Under the pieces are notes generated by a model that was not told the origin of the DNA, made no database searches, and saw only the letters and a program-made list of their open reading frames with translations. The position numbers and the translations under genes are program-made. DNA of 14,740 bases from Synergistales bacterium (lineage in GTDB: Bacteria; Synergistota; Synergistia; Synergistales; Aminobacteriaceae), in the NCBI GenBank assembly GCA_025997935.1, contig BNVG01000042.1, forward strand, positions 1 to 14,740, written 5' to 3'. The stretch's first letter is position 1. Each line of letters starts with the position of its first letter. Positions 7,242 to 14,740 of this stretch are shown piece after piece.

Positions 7242-7499
7242 ATAAACGCCGTCACGGCGAAGGTGGCGGAGCTTCGTGAACTCGTGGAGGATGCGAAGCG
7301 GCTCAAGACAATCGGAGGCGGAGTGTCGGCTTTGGCTTTTGTGGACGAACTCTACCACTTCAACAGCTCTCAACAGAACGCCCTTTTGCCGTCGGTGGAA
7401 AAGGGCGACCTTATACTCATAGGCACTACGACGGAAAACCCACGATATGAAATAAACAAAACGTTGCTCTCGCGCATGGTGGTGTTCGACCTGAAGCCG
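7242..7499. other. rarA: Unpaired spacer at the centre of the palindrome
   Basis: These 258 bases are the only single-copy DNA in the window. On the plus strand they encode rarA residues 79-164 ([13 protein letters not shown] to FDLKP) in an uninterrupted frame. On the minus strand they are non-coding antisense that accidentally stays open. A short single-copy spacer between long inverted arms is the usual geometry when a displaced 3' end re-primes on a nearby complementary strand. Confidence 0.95.
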
Positions 7500-7505
7500 C
7501 TCGAG
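7500..7505. other. Fold-back junction with CTCGAG microhomology
   Basis: CTCGAG occurs at 7236-7241 in rarA and again at 7500-7505 where the left-arm reading ends and the reversed copy begins. Because CTCGAG is self-complementary, it could have served as a six-base annealing site for the template switch. Where exactly within these six bases the join lies cannot be told. Confidence 0.85.
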
Positions 7506-7721
7506 CAGACTGCGCCCCGTGTGTTTGGCTATGAGCCGCACGAGGGTGGTTTTTCCAACGCCGGGAGGCCCATAGAGAATGCAACTCGGCACACGACTTG
7601 ACTCGATAAGGCTTCGCATCGGCGCGCCTGTGTCCATAAGATGCCTTTGCCCGCAATATTCGTCCAAGGCGCGCGCCCTCATTCTCTCGGCTAAGGGCGT
7701 ATCGCTAATTGGCTTAACCAA
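7500..7721 (-). pseudogene. rarA: rarA 5' fragment, mirror copy (right arm)
   Basis: Mirror of the first ~78 codons of rarA, including Walker [10 protein letters not shown], ending at SLLE where the arm ends; beyond that the strand reads the antisense of the spacer. Compared with the left copy it has Ser for Arg at codon 3, Arg for Gly at 17 and Ala for Gly at 20 (numbering from TTG 7733), plus two silent changes. The motif [10 protein letters not shown] is closer to typical RarA proteins, so this version of the start region may be the correct one. It lacks Walker B and everything after. Confidence 0.85.
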
Positions 7722-7725
7722 CTTG

Positions 7726-8922
7726 CTAACCAACCACCTCGGCGGCCAAGTGTTCCTGTTTTCGTTTGCCGAAATCGTCTATGGCTTCTTTTATATAGAC
7801 AGTCCCTTCCTTATGGATGTTCAGTATCTCAAAAGGCGTGACGCGGCGGTTGTTTTTGTCGATACAGACCAATACGCGCGGGCAAAGCAGGTTGCGCTCC
7901 TTAGTCTCCAACACAATTCCGATTCTCCCGTCCGACAGAATAACCACAGCGCCCGGCGGATAGAGACCTATCGAGGCAAGAAGCGCGCGAACTATTCGCC
8001 TGTCAAAATCGGAGTTGGTCATACATATCATGGTGGAAACGGCTTTTTTGGAACGGCGGGGGTCGTCGGCCAGCAAGCTGCTCGTCAGGTTTTCAAACGC
8101 GTCCGCCACCGCCACAATACGCCCCGCAGCCGGGATGTCTTCCCCGCTGAGACGGTCGGGAGAGCCGCTTCCGTCCCATTTTTCGTGATGCGAACGCACG
8201 GCGCTCAGAATGTAAAAGTCGCTTACGCCGACGTCCCGCAGAAGGGCCTCCCCAAGCAGAGTATGCAAATTGTAAATTTTGGTCTCGCCCGGCAGGATAT
8301 TTTTGTTCCGGTGAGGCTGTGACGTTGGCAGTTCCGCGAGAAAGGCCTTGCCTATGTCGTGAAAGAAGCCGCCCATAACGCAGGATTCCACAAACGCCGG
8401 CCATATCGGAAAAACCCTCTGAGCTATATAACCGGCCAAAAGAGCCGTGTTGACGGCATGAATATAATCGCGCTCGCCCTCTCGGTCGTTTGAGTCGACC
8501 ATCGAAAGCGTTATGGAGGGCGTTCTGCGAATTTCCCTCGGTAGCCGCGAGGCTATCATGAGCATCGTTCTTATGCCGCGCTCTCTGGTTTTGCGGTCTT
8601 CTATGTTTTGATAGATAGCGCCAAGCTGGCTGACCGCGAGCTGCGTCAGCACAGGGTTCAGCTCGGCCACGGCGGGGACAAGCGAGCGCAGAGCCGTCCT
8701 GAACTCTCCGGCCGTAATGTCCGGTACGCTTCTGACTCTGACGTGGGTTATGCCGTGCTTCAAAAGAAGCGAAACGATTTCGGGTTCCGCTTCTCTGAGA
8801 GAGCCTAAATTGACCCCGGCCGGCAGAAGCACCGGGCCGTTTTTTGATATTATATCCTCGGCCACAACGCCTTCTACGCTCAAAAGCTCTCCGAGAGCCA
8901 CGTTCCACGTCATTTGTTTCAT
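7726..8922 (-). CDS. HD-GYP-type phosphohydrolase, mirror copy
   Basis: Same 398-residue product as the copy at 5819-7015, residue for residue, including H188-D189, H245-H246-E247 and the GSP variant of the GYP motif. A putative cyclic-dinucleotide phosphodiesterase. It is again followed by the truncated rarA start, and one arm mismatch (7725) lies immediately after its stop codon. The exact duplication, non-coding flanks included, argues that this is the same locus reversed and not a paralogue. Confidence 0.84.
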   Translation of the reverse strand: MKQMTWNVALGELLSVEGVVAEDIISKNGPVLLPAGVNLGSLREAEPEIVSLLLKHGITHVRVRSVPDITAGEFRTALRSLVPAVAELNPVLTQLAVSQLGAIYQNIEDRKTRERGIRTMLMIASRLPREIRRTPSITLSMVDSNDREGERDYIHAVNTALLAGYIAQRVFPIWPAFVESCVMGGFFHDIGKAFLAELPTSQPHRNKNILPGETKIYNLHTLLGEALLRDVGVSDFYILSAVRSHHEKWDGSGSPDRLSGEDIPAAGRIVAVADAFENLTSSLLADDPRRSKKAVSTMICMTNSDFDRRIVRALLASIGLYPPGAVVILSDGRIGIVLETKERNLLCPRVLVCIDKNNRRVTPFEILNIHKEGTVYIKEAIDDFGKRKQEHLAAEVVG

Positions 8923-8965
8923 CGACACACCTCACCGGCAAGCGGGCTTCAAGTTAAATGCTAAT

Positions 8966-8993
8966 ACTATATACATGTTTCGGTACAATACAA
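8966..8993 (-). promoter_or_regulatory. Weak putative promoter of the HD-GYP gene, mirror copy
   Basis: Minus-strand TTGTAT (8988-8993) and TATAGT (8966-8971), 16 bases apart; identical to 5748-5775. Confidence 0.33.
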
Positions 8994-9037
8994 CAAAATA
9001 ATAACAAAAACAGCAAAAATTCGCGCGCGTCACCCGC

Positions 9038-10408
9038 TCACCGGCACGTTATATTTTTCGCTAAACCTCCCTGTGATGTTTCGCGGTATTTAGCGTTCAT
9101 ATCCTGCCCCGTCTCGTACATTGTTTCTATGACTTTATCGAGAGATACGCGCGGGGGCGTCGTTCGGGACAGAGACATTCGGGCGGCGTTTATAGCCTTC
9201 ACCGCCATTATAGCGTTTCGTTCTATACACGGAACCTGCACAAGTCCGTCTACGGGGTCGCAGGTCAGGCCCAGATTGTGTTCCATAGCGATTTCAGCCG
9301 CGGCGCAAGCCTGCTCCGGCGAGCAATCCATAAGCTCGGCAAGGCCGGCCGAAGCCATAGAACACGCGACCCCTATTTCTCCCTGACAGCCTACTTCCGC
9401 TCCTGATATAGATGCGTTCGCTTTGTACAGCGCTCCTATTGCCCCCGACGCCATAAAGTATCTTTCGTAAGAATCCGGCGTGACGGCGCAGACAAATTTG
9501 TCATAATAAGCGAGAACCGCCGGGATTATGCCGCACGCTCCGTTGGTGGGCGCGGTTACGACACGGCCACCGGCGGCGTTCTCCTCCGCGACGGCGAAGG
9601 CGAACATATTGACCCAGTCTATGATGTTCATGGGGTCATGCGAGAGCGCGTTTATGGACTTCAGCCTGCGCTTGAGGCCTATGGCCCTCCTCGGAACCCT
9701 CAACTGACCCGGCAGGAGCCCTTCGGACGCCATGCCGCGTTCCATGCTCTCGCGCATTACCTTCCATATCTTGGCTAATCGTTCGCTCAAATATTCTCTG
9801 CCGTGAAGCGCTGTTTCATTCAGCAGTACAAGGCCGGACAGGGACAGCCCCGTCTCGTGGCACGCCGCTATCAAACCGTCCGCCGTGTTATAGGGATAAG
9901 GTATAAGTGTTTCCGTATCGGCAACTTTAACGCCGTGAGAGTTAAAGTCTTCAGCCTTGCAGTAAAATCCGCCGCCGGTGGAGTAGTAGACGCTTGAAAA
10001 AACGGAGCCGGTCGAGTCGTACGCCCGCAGAATCATTCCGTTTTCATGCAACGGAAGGTTGTCGGGCAAGAAAGTTATATCCTTATCCCAGTCGAAATCT
10101 ATTTCCGTACCGAAATATCCGAGTTTCATCCTCTTGATTTTCTTGACGCCCGAGGTGAACGACGCCGACACGTCTATGTCAACTGTCTCGGGCTCAAACC
10201 CGGCAAGCCCCAGTACGGTCGCCCTGTCGGTGCTGTGCCCTTTGCCGGTCAGCGCCAAGGAACCGTGCAGGTCTATCGCTATATGAACAGGCGAAAATTT
10301 TTTATCGGCAAGTTCTTTTATAAAGCTCCCGCCAATCAGCATAGGCCCGACGGTATGGGAACTCGACGGGCCTACCCCTATCTTGAAGATGTCAAGCACA
10401 CTTATCAA
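9038..10408 (-). CDS. sdaA: L-serine dehydratase, mirror copy
   Basis: Identical to the 456-residue enzyme at 4333-5703: SSSHT near the N-terminus, cluster cysteines C341, C383 and C394, and the penultimate C455. It deaminates L-serine to pyruvate. Start TTG at 10406-10408 is preferred for the same reasons (alignment with E. coli MISLFDMF and GAGGGTGG just upstream); ATG at 10427-10429 is the longer alternative. It lies downstream of the mirrored symporter gene, as in the other arm. Confidence 0.93.
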   Translation of the reverse strand: MISVLDIFKIGVGPSSSHTVGPMLIGGSFIKELADKKFSPVHIAIDLHGSLALTGKGHSTDRATVLGLAGFEPETVDIDVSASFTSGVKKIKRMKLGYFGTEIDFDWDKDITFLPDNLPLHENGMILRAYDSTGSVFSSVYYSTGGGFYCKAEDFNSHGVKVADTETLIPYPYNTADGLIAACHETGLSLSGLVLLNETALHGREYLSERLAKIWKVMRESMERGMASEGLLPGQLRVPRRAIGLKRRLKSINALSHDPMNIIDWVNMFAFAVAEENAAGGRVVTAPTNGACGIIPAVLAYYDKFVCAVTPDSYERYFMASGAIGALYKANASISGAEVGCQGEIGVACSMASAGLAELMDCSPEQACAAAEIAMEHNLGLTCDPVDGLVQVPCIERNAIMAVKAINAARMSLSRTTPPRVSLDKVIETMYETGQDMNAKYRETSQGGLAKNITCR

Positions 10409-10435
10409 AGCACACACCACCCTCGGCATAAAGCT

Positions 10436-10472
10436 GAGCGACCGCGCCGGGCAAAGAGCCGACGAGTCGCTC
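10436..10472 (-). other. Intercistronic hairpin, mirror copy
   Basis: GAGCGAC/GTCGCTC inverted repeat with a 23-base interior between the mirrored symporter and sdaA; same element as 4269-4305, no T-tract. Confidence 0.38.
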
Positions 10473-10479
10473 GCTTGAG

Positions 10480-11667
10480 TTATTTTTTGATATATTTCTG
10501 ATAAAACGTGTCTACCACCACGCCAATGGCGTTGTCGCCCGACACGTTACAGGCCGTGCCGAAGCTGTCCTGAGTGATGTAAAGGGCTATAAGAAGGCTC
10601 GCTATCGCGCTGTCCGAAGCTATGCCTATCATCGGCAAAAACGGGAGCGCGGTCATTATCGAGCCGCCGGGAGCGCCGGGAGAGGCCATCATCGCTATGC
10701 CGAGCGTCATGATAAAAGGCATTATAATGCCAATGTGTATCGGCATGTTGTAGATAAGAAACACGGCCGTGACACAGCTGGTGATCGTTATCATCGAACC
10801 GCACATGTGGATATTCGCGCACAGGGGAACTACAAAATTGCGGATTTCACTCGACACTCCGTCCGCCTCGGCGCATTTGAGGTTGACGGGGATAGTAGCC
10901 GCTGACGACTGGGTGCCGATAGCCGACAGGTATCCGGGTATCTGGTTCTTCATAAGGCTGAACATATTCTTCCCGCTCACGGCGCCGGCGACGCCGAATA
11001 CAAACAGAAGATCCGCCAGGTGAAGAATTATGACCGTCAGGAAGACCTTCCAGAGAATCCCGAGGATGGTGAACGTTTGGCCGCTTACCGTCATGTTTAT
11101 GAAAGTGCCGCAGATATAAAGCGGCAGTAGCGGGATTATGACCGTATGCAGCGTCTTGTTTATCACGACCGAAAATTCGCTCATCCCGTTGTAGAGGGCG
11201 TTATTGATCTCGCGCCCTCTCATGGAGCTTATGCAAAGCCCCAGGACAAACGCAAGCGCCACGGCGGACATGACATCTAATATTGGAGGAATGGGCAGAG
11301 CGAAATACGGGCTGAGCATACCGGCCTCCGGATCTCCTATCGTGCTCAGTATATCGCCGGAGATGAAGTGCGGAAAGAGGTGTATCGCCACGAAAAACGC
11401 GCAGGCGCCCGCTACAAGCGTAGAGCCGTAGGACAGGGCAGCCGTAAAACCGAGCAGCTTGCCCGCGCCCTGAGTCAGGTCGGCTATTCCCATAGTGACA
11501 AACGCGAGAATCATCATAGGTATGACGAACTTCAGGAAAGAACCGAAAAACGACGACAGAGTGACGATGAGACGGTTGAGAGGCACGGGAGCGTAACTTC
11601 CTAATGCAATACCTATTATGATAGCGATAATCAACCTCGGGATAAGACCCAGCTTGGCTTTTTCCAT
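10480..11667 (-). CDS. SDF-family sodium:amino-acid symporter, mirror copy
   Basis: Identical 395-residue product to 3074-4261. It has the SDF fold, TQSSAATIP in hairpin loop 1 and QDSFGTACNVSGD in helix 8, with Gly at the Arg397 position of GltPh. NMDGT is replaced by HMCGS. A neutral amino acid, plausibly serine, is the inferred substrate. ATG at 11665-11667 follows AAGGGGA (11677-11683). Confidence 0.87.
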   Translation of the reverse strand: MEKAKLGLIPRLIIAIIIGIALGSYAPVPLNRLIVTLSSFFGSFLKFVIPMMILAFVTMGIADLTQGAGKLLGFTAALSYGSTLVAGACAFFVAIHLFPHFISGDILSTIGDPEAGMLSPYFALPIPPILDVMSAVALAFVLGLCISSMRGREINNALYNGMSEFSVVINKTLHTVIIPLLPLYICGTFINMTVSGQTFTILGILWKVFLTVIILHLADLLFVFGVAGAVSGKNMFSLMKNQIPGYLSAIGTQSSAATIPVNLKCAEADGVSSEIRNFVVPLCANIHMCGSMITITSCVTAVFLIYNMPIHIGIIMPFIMTLGIAMMASPGAPGGSIMTALPFLPMIGIASDSAIASLLIALYITQDSFGTACNVSGDNAIGVVVDTFYQKYIKK

Positions 11668-11717
11668 AAGCGAACGTCCCCTTTATAATTAAGAATCTAA
11701 AGACACCAACTTTCCCT

Positions 11718-11748
11718 ATTATAATAGAGTTCTGCGAAATTTTTTCAA
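11718..11748 (-). promoter_or_regulatory. Putative promoter of symporter-sdaA, mirror copy
   Basis: Minus-strand TTGAAA (11743-11748) and TATAAT (11718-11723), 19 bases apart; same as 2993-3023. The 11668-11983 gap holds only this, the terminator and the preceding hairpin. Confidence 0.48.
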
Positions 11749-11836
11749 ATATTTCCACAAGTAAAATATTGGAATAACAGCGCCAAGATTAAAAATAGCG
11801 ACAAGCCTTCGAGCCCGCCGCTTGCCGCAATTACTC

Positions 11837-11876
11837 AAAAAAAAGCCCGTGCAAAATCCGTAGATTCCGCACGGGC
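11837..11876 (-). terminator. Intrinsic terminator after cstA, mirror copy
   Basis: GCCCGTGC/GCACGGGC 8-bp stem followed by eight T residues when read on the minus strand; mirror of 2865-2904. Confidence 0.88.
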
Positions 11877-11910
11877 GTATAAGTGAATTTTGTTACAGAG
11901 CTATGAAAAC

Positions 11911-11949
11911 TTGCAGTCCTCTTCCGGAGGGTAATACAGAGGATTGCAA
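11911..11949 (-). other. Hairpin in the cstA 3' untranslated region, mirror copy
   Basis: Twelve-bp stem with one mismatch (TTGCAATCCTCT with AGAGGACTGCAA) ahead of the main terminator; mirror of 2792-2830. Confidence 0.43.
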
Positions 11950-11983
11950 AGCGGCTCTTGGCTTTAACGGATGACCCAATGGC

Positions 11984-13495
11984 CTAATAAATGGGCTTGG
12001 GCTCAATCAGCTCTCCGGCCAGGCGGGACGCGTTCAGCGCCTTACCCGTCCTGTAGATCAGGAAAGCGTAAACAAGAGCAAACACCGCGCCGATGCCGTA
12101 GGCCGTGTTCATCGGCAGGCCGAAGCCAATATTGGCGTTGCAAATAAAAGAAGAGGTGATGAAGGCGTACCACATACCAGGAAGTAGCGACATATAAGGC
12201 GCTGTCGTGTAGCCTCTGCCATATAGATAGATAGCGATAATGGCGAAGGCGAAAATAGCGATCATCTGGTTGCTCCAGGCGAAATATCTCCACAGAATGC
12301 TGAATCCGTTGGCGTCGGTCTTTGACCAGTAGAGAATGCCGAAAGTAAGCACAAAGATAACTATGGAGAGCGTAAGGCGGTTTGCCATAGGCTTCTGGTC
12401 GTAGCCGATAGCGTCGGCCACCATCAGGCGCAGGGAGCGCAGCGCGGTGTCGCCGGACGTGATGGGTAGCACTATAACGCCCAGAATGGCAAGGATTCCG
12501 CCGACTGTGCCCAGCATGTCATAGGCGACGATGCTGACAACAGCGGGAGCCGGTGTGGGTGTGGCGCCGCCGACGGCGATGCCCTTGTTGAGGGCGCCCA
12601 TAGCCGCCGCCGCCCAAACCATAGCGATGAATCCCTCGAGGATCATCGTGTAGTAGAACGTCGTACTACCCTGCTTCTCATGGGTGACGGTACGGGAGAT
12701 TATAGCGGTCTGCGTTGAGTGGAACCCGGACACAATACCGCAAGCCACGGTGATGAAGAATATCGGGATGAGGTGGAGTCCGCTAGGATGAACACCCTTC
12801 CAGTTCTCCCAGGAAAGCTCAGTAAGCGGATAATTTCCCGTAAACAGGCCGATGAACAGACCGACCGCCGACAGCAACAGAATAAATCCGAATATGGGAT
12901 AAATTTTGCCGATGATAGCGTCGATGGGGAACAAAACAGCTATTATATAATAAGCGAATATGACGGCGTATATGCCCCATATGACATACCCACTCCATGC
13001 CCATTCCGCGGGTTTCGCCACTCCCAGAAACCTGAAGGTCTCCGTCGCGGTGAGGTCGCCGGGGGTGGTGGTGAACACCGCTCCCACCAACAACATCAGC
13101 AAGCACACAAGCACCTGATAAATGCCGTTCACGGTTTTGCCGGAGTACTTCTTGACGAGCGCGGGCATCTGCGCCCCCTCGTTGCGCATCGCTATCATTC
13201 CCGAGAAGTAGTCGTGCATAGCGCCGCCCAGTACGCATCCCACAGGAATGAGGATTAACGCTATGGGCCCGAACAAAATTCCCTGAATCGGCCCGAGTAC
13301 GGGGCCGGTCCCCGCGATGTTCAGCAGATTGATGAGGGTGTTTCTCCATGTCTTCATCGGGACGAAGTCGACGCCGTCCGCCTTGGTGAAAGCCGGCGTC
13401 TTGCGTTCGTCCGGCCCGAAGACCGACGCGCAGATTTTACCGTAAACCGCGCCGCCCACAACCAGAATAACTAAACCGATCATAAACGTGTTCAT
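11984..13495 (-). CDS. cstA: CstA-family peptide/pyruvate transporter, mirror copy
   Basis: Identical to the 503-residue protein at 1246-2757: polytopic inner-membrane transporter with the NIAGTGPVLGPIQG signature at residues 59-72. ATG at 13493-13495 follows AGGGAGG (13503-13509). Flanked by the same promoter and terminator as the other copy, so the whole transcription unit is duplicated in inverse orientation. Confidence 0.92.
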   Translation of the reverse strand: MNTFMIGLVILVVGGAVYGKICASVFGPDERKTPAFTKADGVDFVPMKTWRNTLINLLNIAGTGPVLGPIQGILFGPIALILIPVGCVLGGAMHDYFSGMIAMRNEGAQMPALVKKYSGKTVNGIYQVLVCLLMLLVGAVFTTTPGDLTATETFRFLGVAKPAEWAWSGYVIWGIYAVIFAYYIIAVLFPIDAIIGKIYPIFGFILLLSAVGLFIGLFTGNYPLTELSWENWKGVHPSGLHLIPIFFITVACGIVSGFHSTQTAIISRTVTHEKQGSTTFYYTMILEGFIAMVWAAAAMGALNKGIAVGGATPTPAPAVVSIVAYDMLGTVGGILAILGVIVLPITSGDTALRSLRLMVADAIGYDQKPMANRLTLSIVIFVLTFGILYWSKTDANGFSILWRYFAWSNQMIAIFAFAIIAIYLYGRGYTTAPYMSLLPGMWYAFITSSFICNANIGFGLPMNTAYGIGAVFALVYAFLIYRTGKALNASRLAGELIEPKPIY

Positions 13496-13566
13496 TTGCA
13501 AACCTCCCTGAGTTTAATTTACTTACGCAATTATACGCCCTCCGGACTTTTAACGCGCTTCATAGT

Positions 13567-13595
13567 AGTATATACAAAAAACGCTAATATACCAA
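13567..13595 (-). promoter_or_regulatory. Putative promoter of cstA, mirror copy
   Basis: Minus-strand TTGGTA (13590-13595) and TATACT (13567-13572) with a 17-base spacer; identical to 1146-1174. Confidence 0.53.
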
Positions 13596-13686
13596 GGGGG
13601 TATTTCTTTAATTTAGGTATGACTATAGGATGAAGTTTGATGTCGTTTTCGAGAATAAATAACGAAGAGCCGAGATATTTATGCTC

Positions 13687-13737
13687 AGATCCCGACCCAA
13701 AAGATCCTATCCAAATTTAAGGGCTGGGATCTTTTGG
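13687..13737 (-). other. Pair of mutually exclusive hairpins, mirror copy
   Basis: Same overlapping inverted repeats as 1004-1054 (CCAAAAGATCC/GGATCTTTTGG versus AGATCCC/GGGATCT). No T-tract. Confidence 0.38.
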
Positions 13738-13880
13738 TTTCAACTTAGGGTGTTATTTACATTTTGAAGCTCATACACATAATACCCAGGTCCGTTTCAT
13801 AAACCGCCCGACCACCAACGTAACCAGAACAATATAATACCCAACATGACCACAGATTCGGCGTAAGACACCATTCTGAG

Positions 13881-13909
13881 TTGATGTGTTCTGCTTTTTG
13901 CTATAGAAT
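13881..13909 (+). promoter_or_regulatory. Putative promoter of the Rpn-like pseudogene, mirror copy
   Basis: TTGATG (13881-13886) and TAGAAT (13904-13909) with a 17-base spacer, about 50 bases before GTG 13961; mirror of 832-860. Confidence 0.4.
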
Positions 13910-13960
13910 AGCGGCATGGTTGGGTGAAACGGCTGAGTGAAGCGGGAGGACAATCGCGAA

Positions 13961-14685
13961 GTGGCGAAAAAATCAGGCAAAAAACAAGAACGCGATACGG
14001 CTCAAATATTCGACTTAATCTTGAAGCAGTTGATACGATTGTCAAGCGTGGCAGTATTAATCCACCAATTATGTTCTGCGCATTGTAATGTTATAGATTT
14101 TTAGCTTCTTGTATTTGCAATGGTTTTCGCAGATACTTCACGACAAAAACGCGCGACTTCATTGCCGGGTTAATAATTCAATTCATCAACGGTCTGTTCG
14201 GTACAAATCACCCGTTAGACAGTACCGTTGATTATCCCAACACGGAAAACGTATCGAAAAAGTTACGTCGCCTCCACTCGGATACCATTATCATAATAGG
14301 CGGCGCGTATACTTATCACATCGAGGCCGAAATCGGCGACGACGAAAGTATCGTTGTCCGCGTCTTTGAGTACGGCTTAGCCGAGGCCCTGCGTACAAAA
14401 ACGCTATCGGAGGACGGGAGTAAAATATCAATAAAATTCCCGAACGCAAGGATTATATACTGGGAGACGACAAAGAAAACGCCGGATGAAGTAACGCTTT
14501 CTTTAGAATTTTCCGAAGGTGAACAATATAACTACAAAGTGAAGTCGTTCAAATTTCTTGAGCATGACATAAAAGAGCTTGAGGAACGTAAACTCGCTAT
14601 TCTATTGCCATTTTATGTGCTAACCAACCATGATTTTCCATCACAACGGAGGATGAAAAAATCTGTTTCCTGTGAGGCCGCTTAA
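13961..14685 (+). pseudogene. Broken Rpn-family (PD-(D/E)XK) nuclease-like gene, mirror copy
   Basis: Plus-strand view of the pseudogene at 56-780. GTG 13961 follows GGGAGGA (13944-13950). The frame runs through RLSSVAV (to 14056) and stops at 14102-14104. Homology resumes in another frame from about 14170 (IIQFINGLFG, then SDTIIIIGG and HIEAE at 14317-14331) and ends at TAA 14683-14685. The extra segment 14057-14169 is 113 bases, starts with TTAAT and is followed by TTAAT, and shifts the frame by two. No usable start codon precedes the second part, so no intact nuclease can be made. In HIEAE the family's usual Gln of HIEAQ is Glu. Confidence 0.72.
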
Positions 14686-14740
14686 GACACGATATATTAT
14701 TTATGTTAGAATAACACTCATCAATAGGGCATAGACCCTG

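Larger units (their letters stand above)
7020..7505 (+). pseudogene. rarA: rarA (mgsA) AAA+ ATPase, 5' fragment ending at the fold-back
   Basis: Encodes the N-terminal ~162 residues of RarA/MgsA, a replication-associated AAA+ ATPase of the clamp-loader class acting at stalled forks; the full family length is about 430. Numbered from the upstream TTG 7008, visible parts are PLAE...LDEYCGQ (13-29), Walker [10 protein letters not shown] (55-63), Walker [10 protein letters not shown] (111-119; family usually DEIHRFN), and sensor 1 LIGTTTENP (137-145). [12 protein letters not shown] follows, with its last residue at 7505. Directly after, the frame reads the antisense of its own 5' end and stops at 7599-7601. 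Truncation is therefore a product of the junction, not gene decay. Start is uncertain: TTG 7020 has GAGGTGG (7001-7007) at 12 bases, while TTG 7008 overlaps the HD-GYP stop but touches that site. Confidence 0.88.
13496..13960. other. Divergent intergenic region, mirror copy
   Basis: Mirror of 781-1245. It contains the cstA promoter, the alternative-hairpin element and the pseudogene promoter; no supported gene. Confidence 0.58.
7500..14740. repeat. Right arm of a 14.7-kb inverted repeat
   Basis: Reverse complement of 1-7241. All genes of the left arm recur here on the opposite strand, in mirrored order and at exactly mirrored positions. This arm differs at five bases near the rarA start (7668, 7671, 7675, 7685, 7725). 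Its version there, reading [10 protein letters not shown], is closer to the usual RarA N-terminal motif (LAERMRP) than the left arm's LAEGMRGRAL, so the left-arm bases may be the erroneous ones. The arm stops at the same base at which the left arm starts, as expected if the single-copy assembly ended there at a repeat or coverage limit. Confidence 0.98.

Noticed and set aside
7008..7601. A 197-codon plus-strand frame that looks like a complete small AAA+ protein
   Set aside because: Its last ~31 codons (after LKPLE) are the antisense of its own 5' end created at the fold-back; it is a chimera, not a short RarA variant.
7140..7733. A 197-codon minus-strand frame fused to RarA N-terminus
   Set aside because: After SLLE it reads the antisense of the rarA spacer and then antisense of the left arm; no family resemblance. 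Only 7500-7721/7733 is rarA-derived.
1..14740. A true novel palindromic replicon, phage or defence system
   Set aside because: All genes are ordinary metabolic or housekeeping genes, there are no replication, capsid, telomere-resolution or nuclease/effector genes apart from the broken Rpn-like fragment, and the centre cuts through rarA.

Overview
The window is one giant inverted repeat. Bases 1-7241 and 7500-14740 are reverse complements of each other (position p pairs with 14741-p). Arm comparison shows only five mismatches, clustered at 7016-7073 (mirror 7668-7725). Between the arms lies a 258-base unpaired spacer (7242-7499) that is simply the continuation of the last left-arm gene, rarA. 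Both spacer edges carry the six-base sequence CTCGAG. At the right edge the rarA reading frame turns back into its own antisense. The parsimonious reading is about 7.5 kb of real genome (1-7505) joined to its own reverse complement by a microhomology fold-back, as in multiple-displacement-amplification chimeras or assembly fold-backs. A true in vivo inverted duplication is possible but less likely, because long near-perfect palindromes are unstable in bacteria. Every gene below therefore appears twice, and probably only one copy of each is real.

Single-copy content, left to right: (1) a broken Rpn/PD-(D/E)XK-type nuclease gene on the minus strand at the contig end, frameshifted by an apparent 113-base insertion and altered at its C-terminus; (2) an intergenic region with a promoter for that gene, an unusual pair of mutually exclusive hairpins, and a good sigma-70-like promoter; (3) cstA, a CstA-family peptide/pyruvate transporter, followed by a hairpin and a strong intrinsic terminator; (4) a sodium/amino-acid symporter of the SDF (glutamate transporter) fold, with its own promoter, whose substrate-site residues point to a neutral amino acid; (5) sdaA, a single-chain iron-sulfur L-serine dehydratase, 71 bases downstream; (6) an HD-GYP-type phosphohydrolase with a degenerate GYP motif; (7) the first ~165 codons of rarA, overlapping or abutting the HD-GYP gene, cut off at the fold-back.

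The metabolic theme is amino-acid catabolism. The symporter plausibly imports serine (or a similar neutral amino acid), SdaA deaminates it to pyruvate plus ammonia, and CstA-family proteins move peptides or pyruvate. An oxygen-sensitive [4Fe-4S] serine dehydratase fits an anaerobic, amino-acid-fermenting bacterium. The gene set and roughly balanced base composition would suit Synergistota or a related anaerobic gut/sediment lineage, but this assignment is a guess from gene style, not proof. I find no phage, CRISPR, tRNA/rRNA or defence island. The noteworthy thing about this window is its architecture, not a new pathway.
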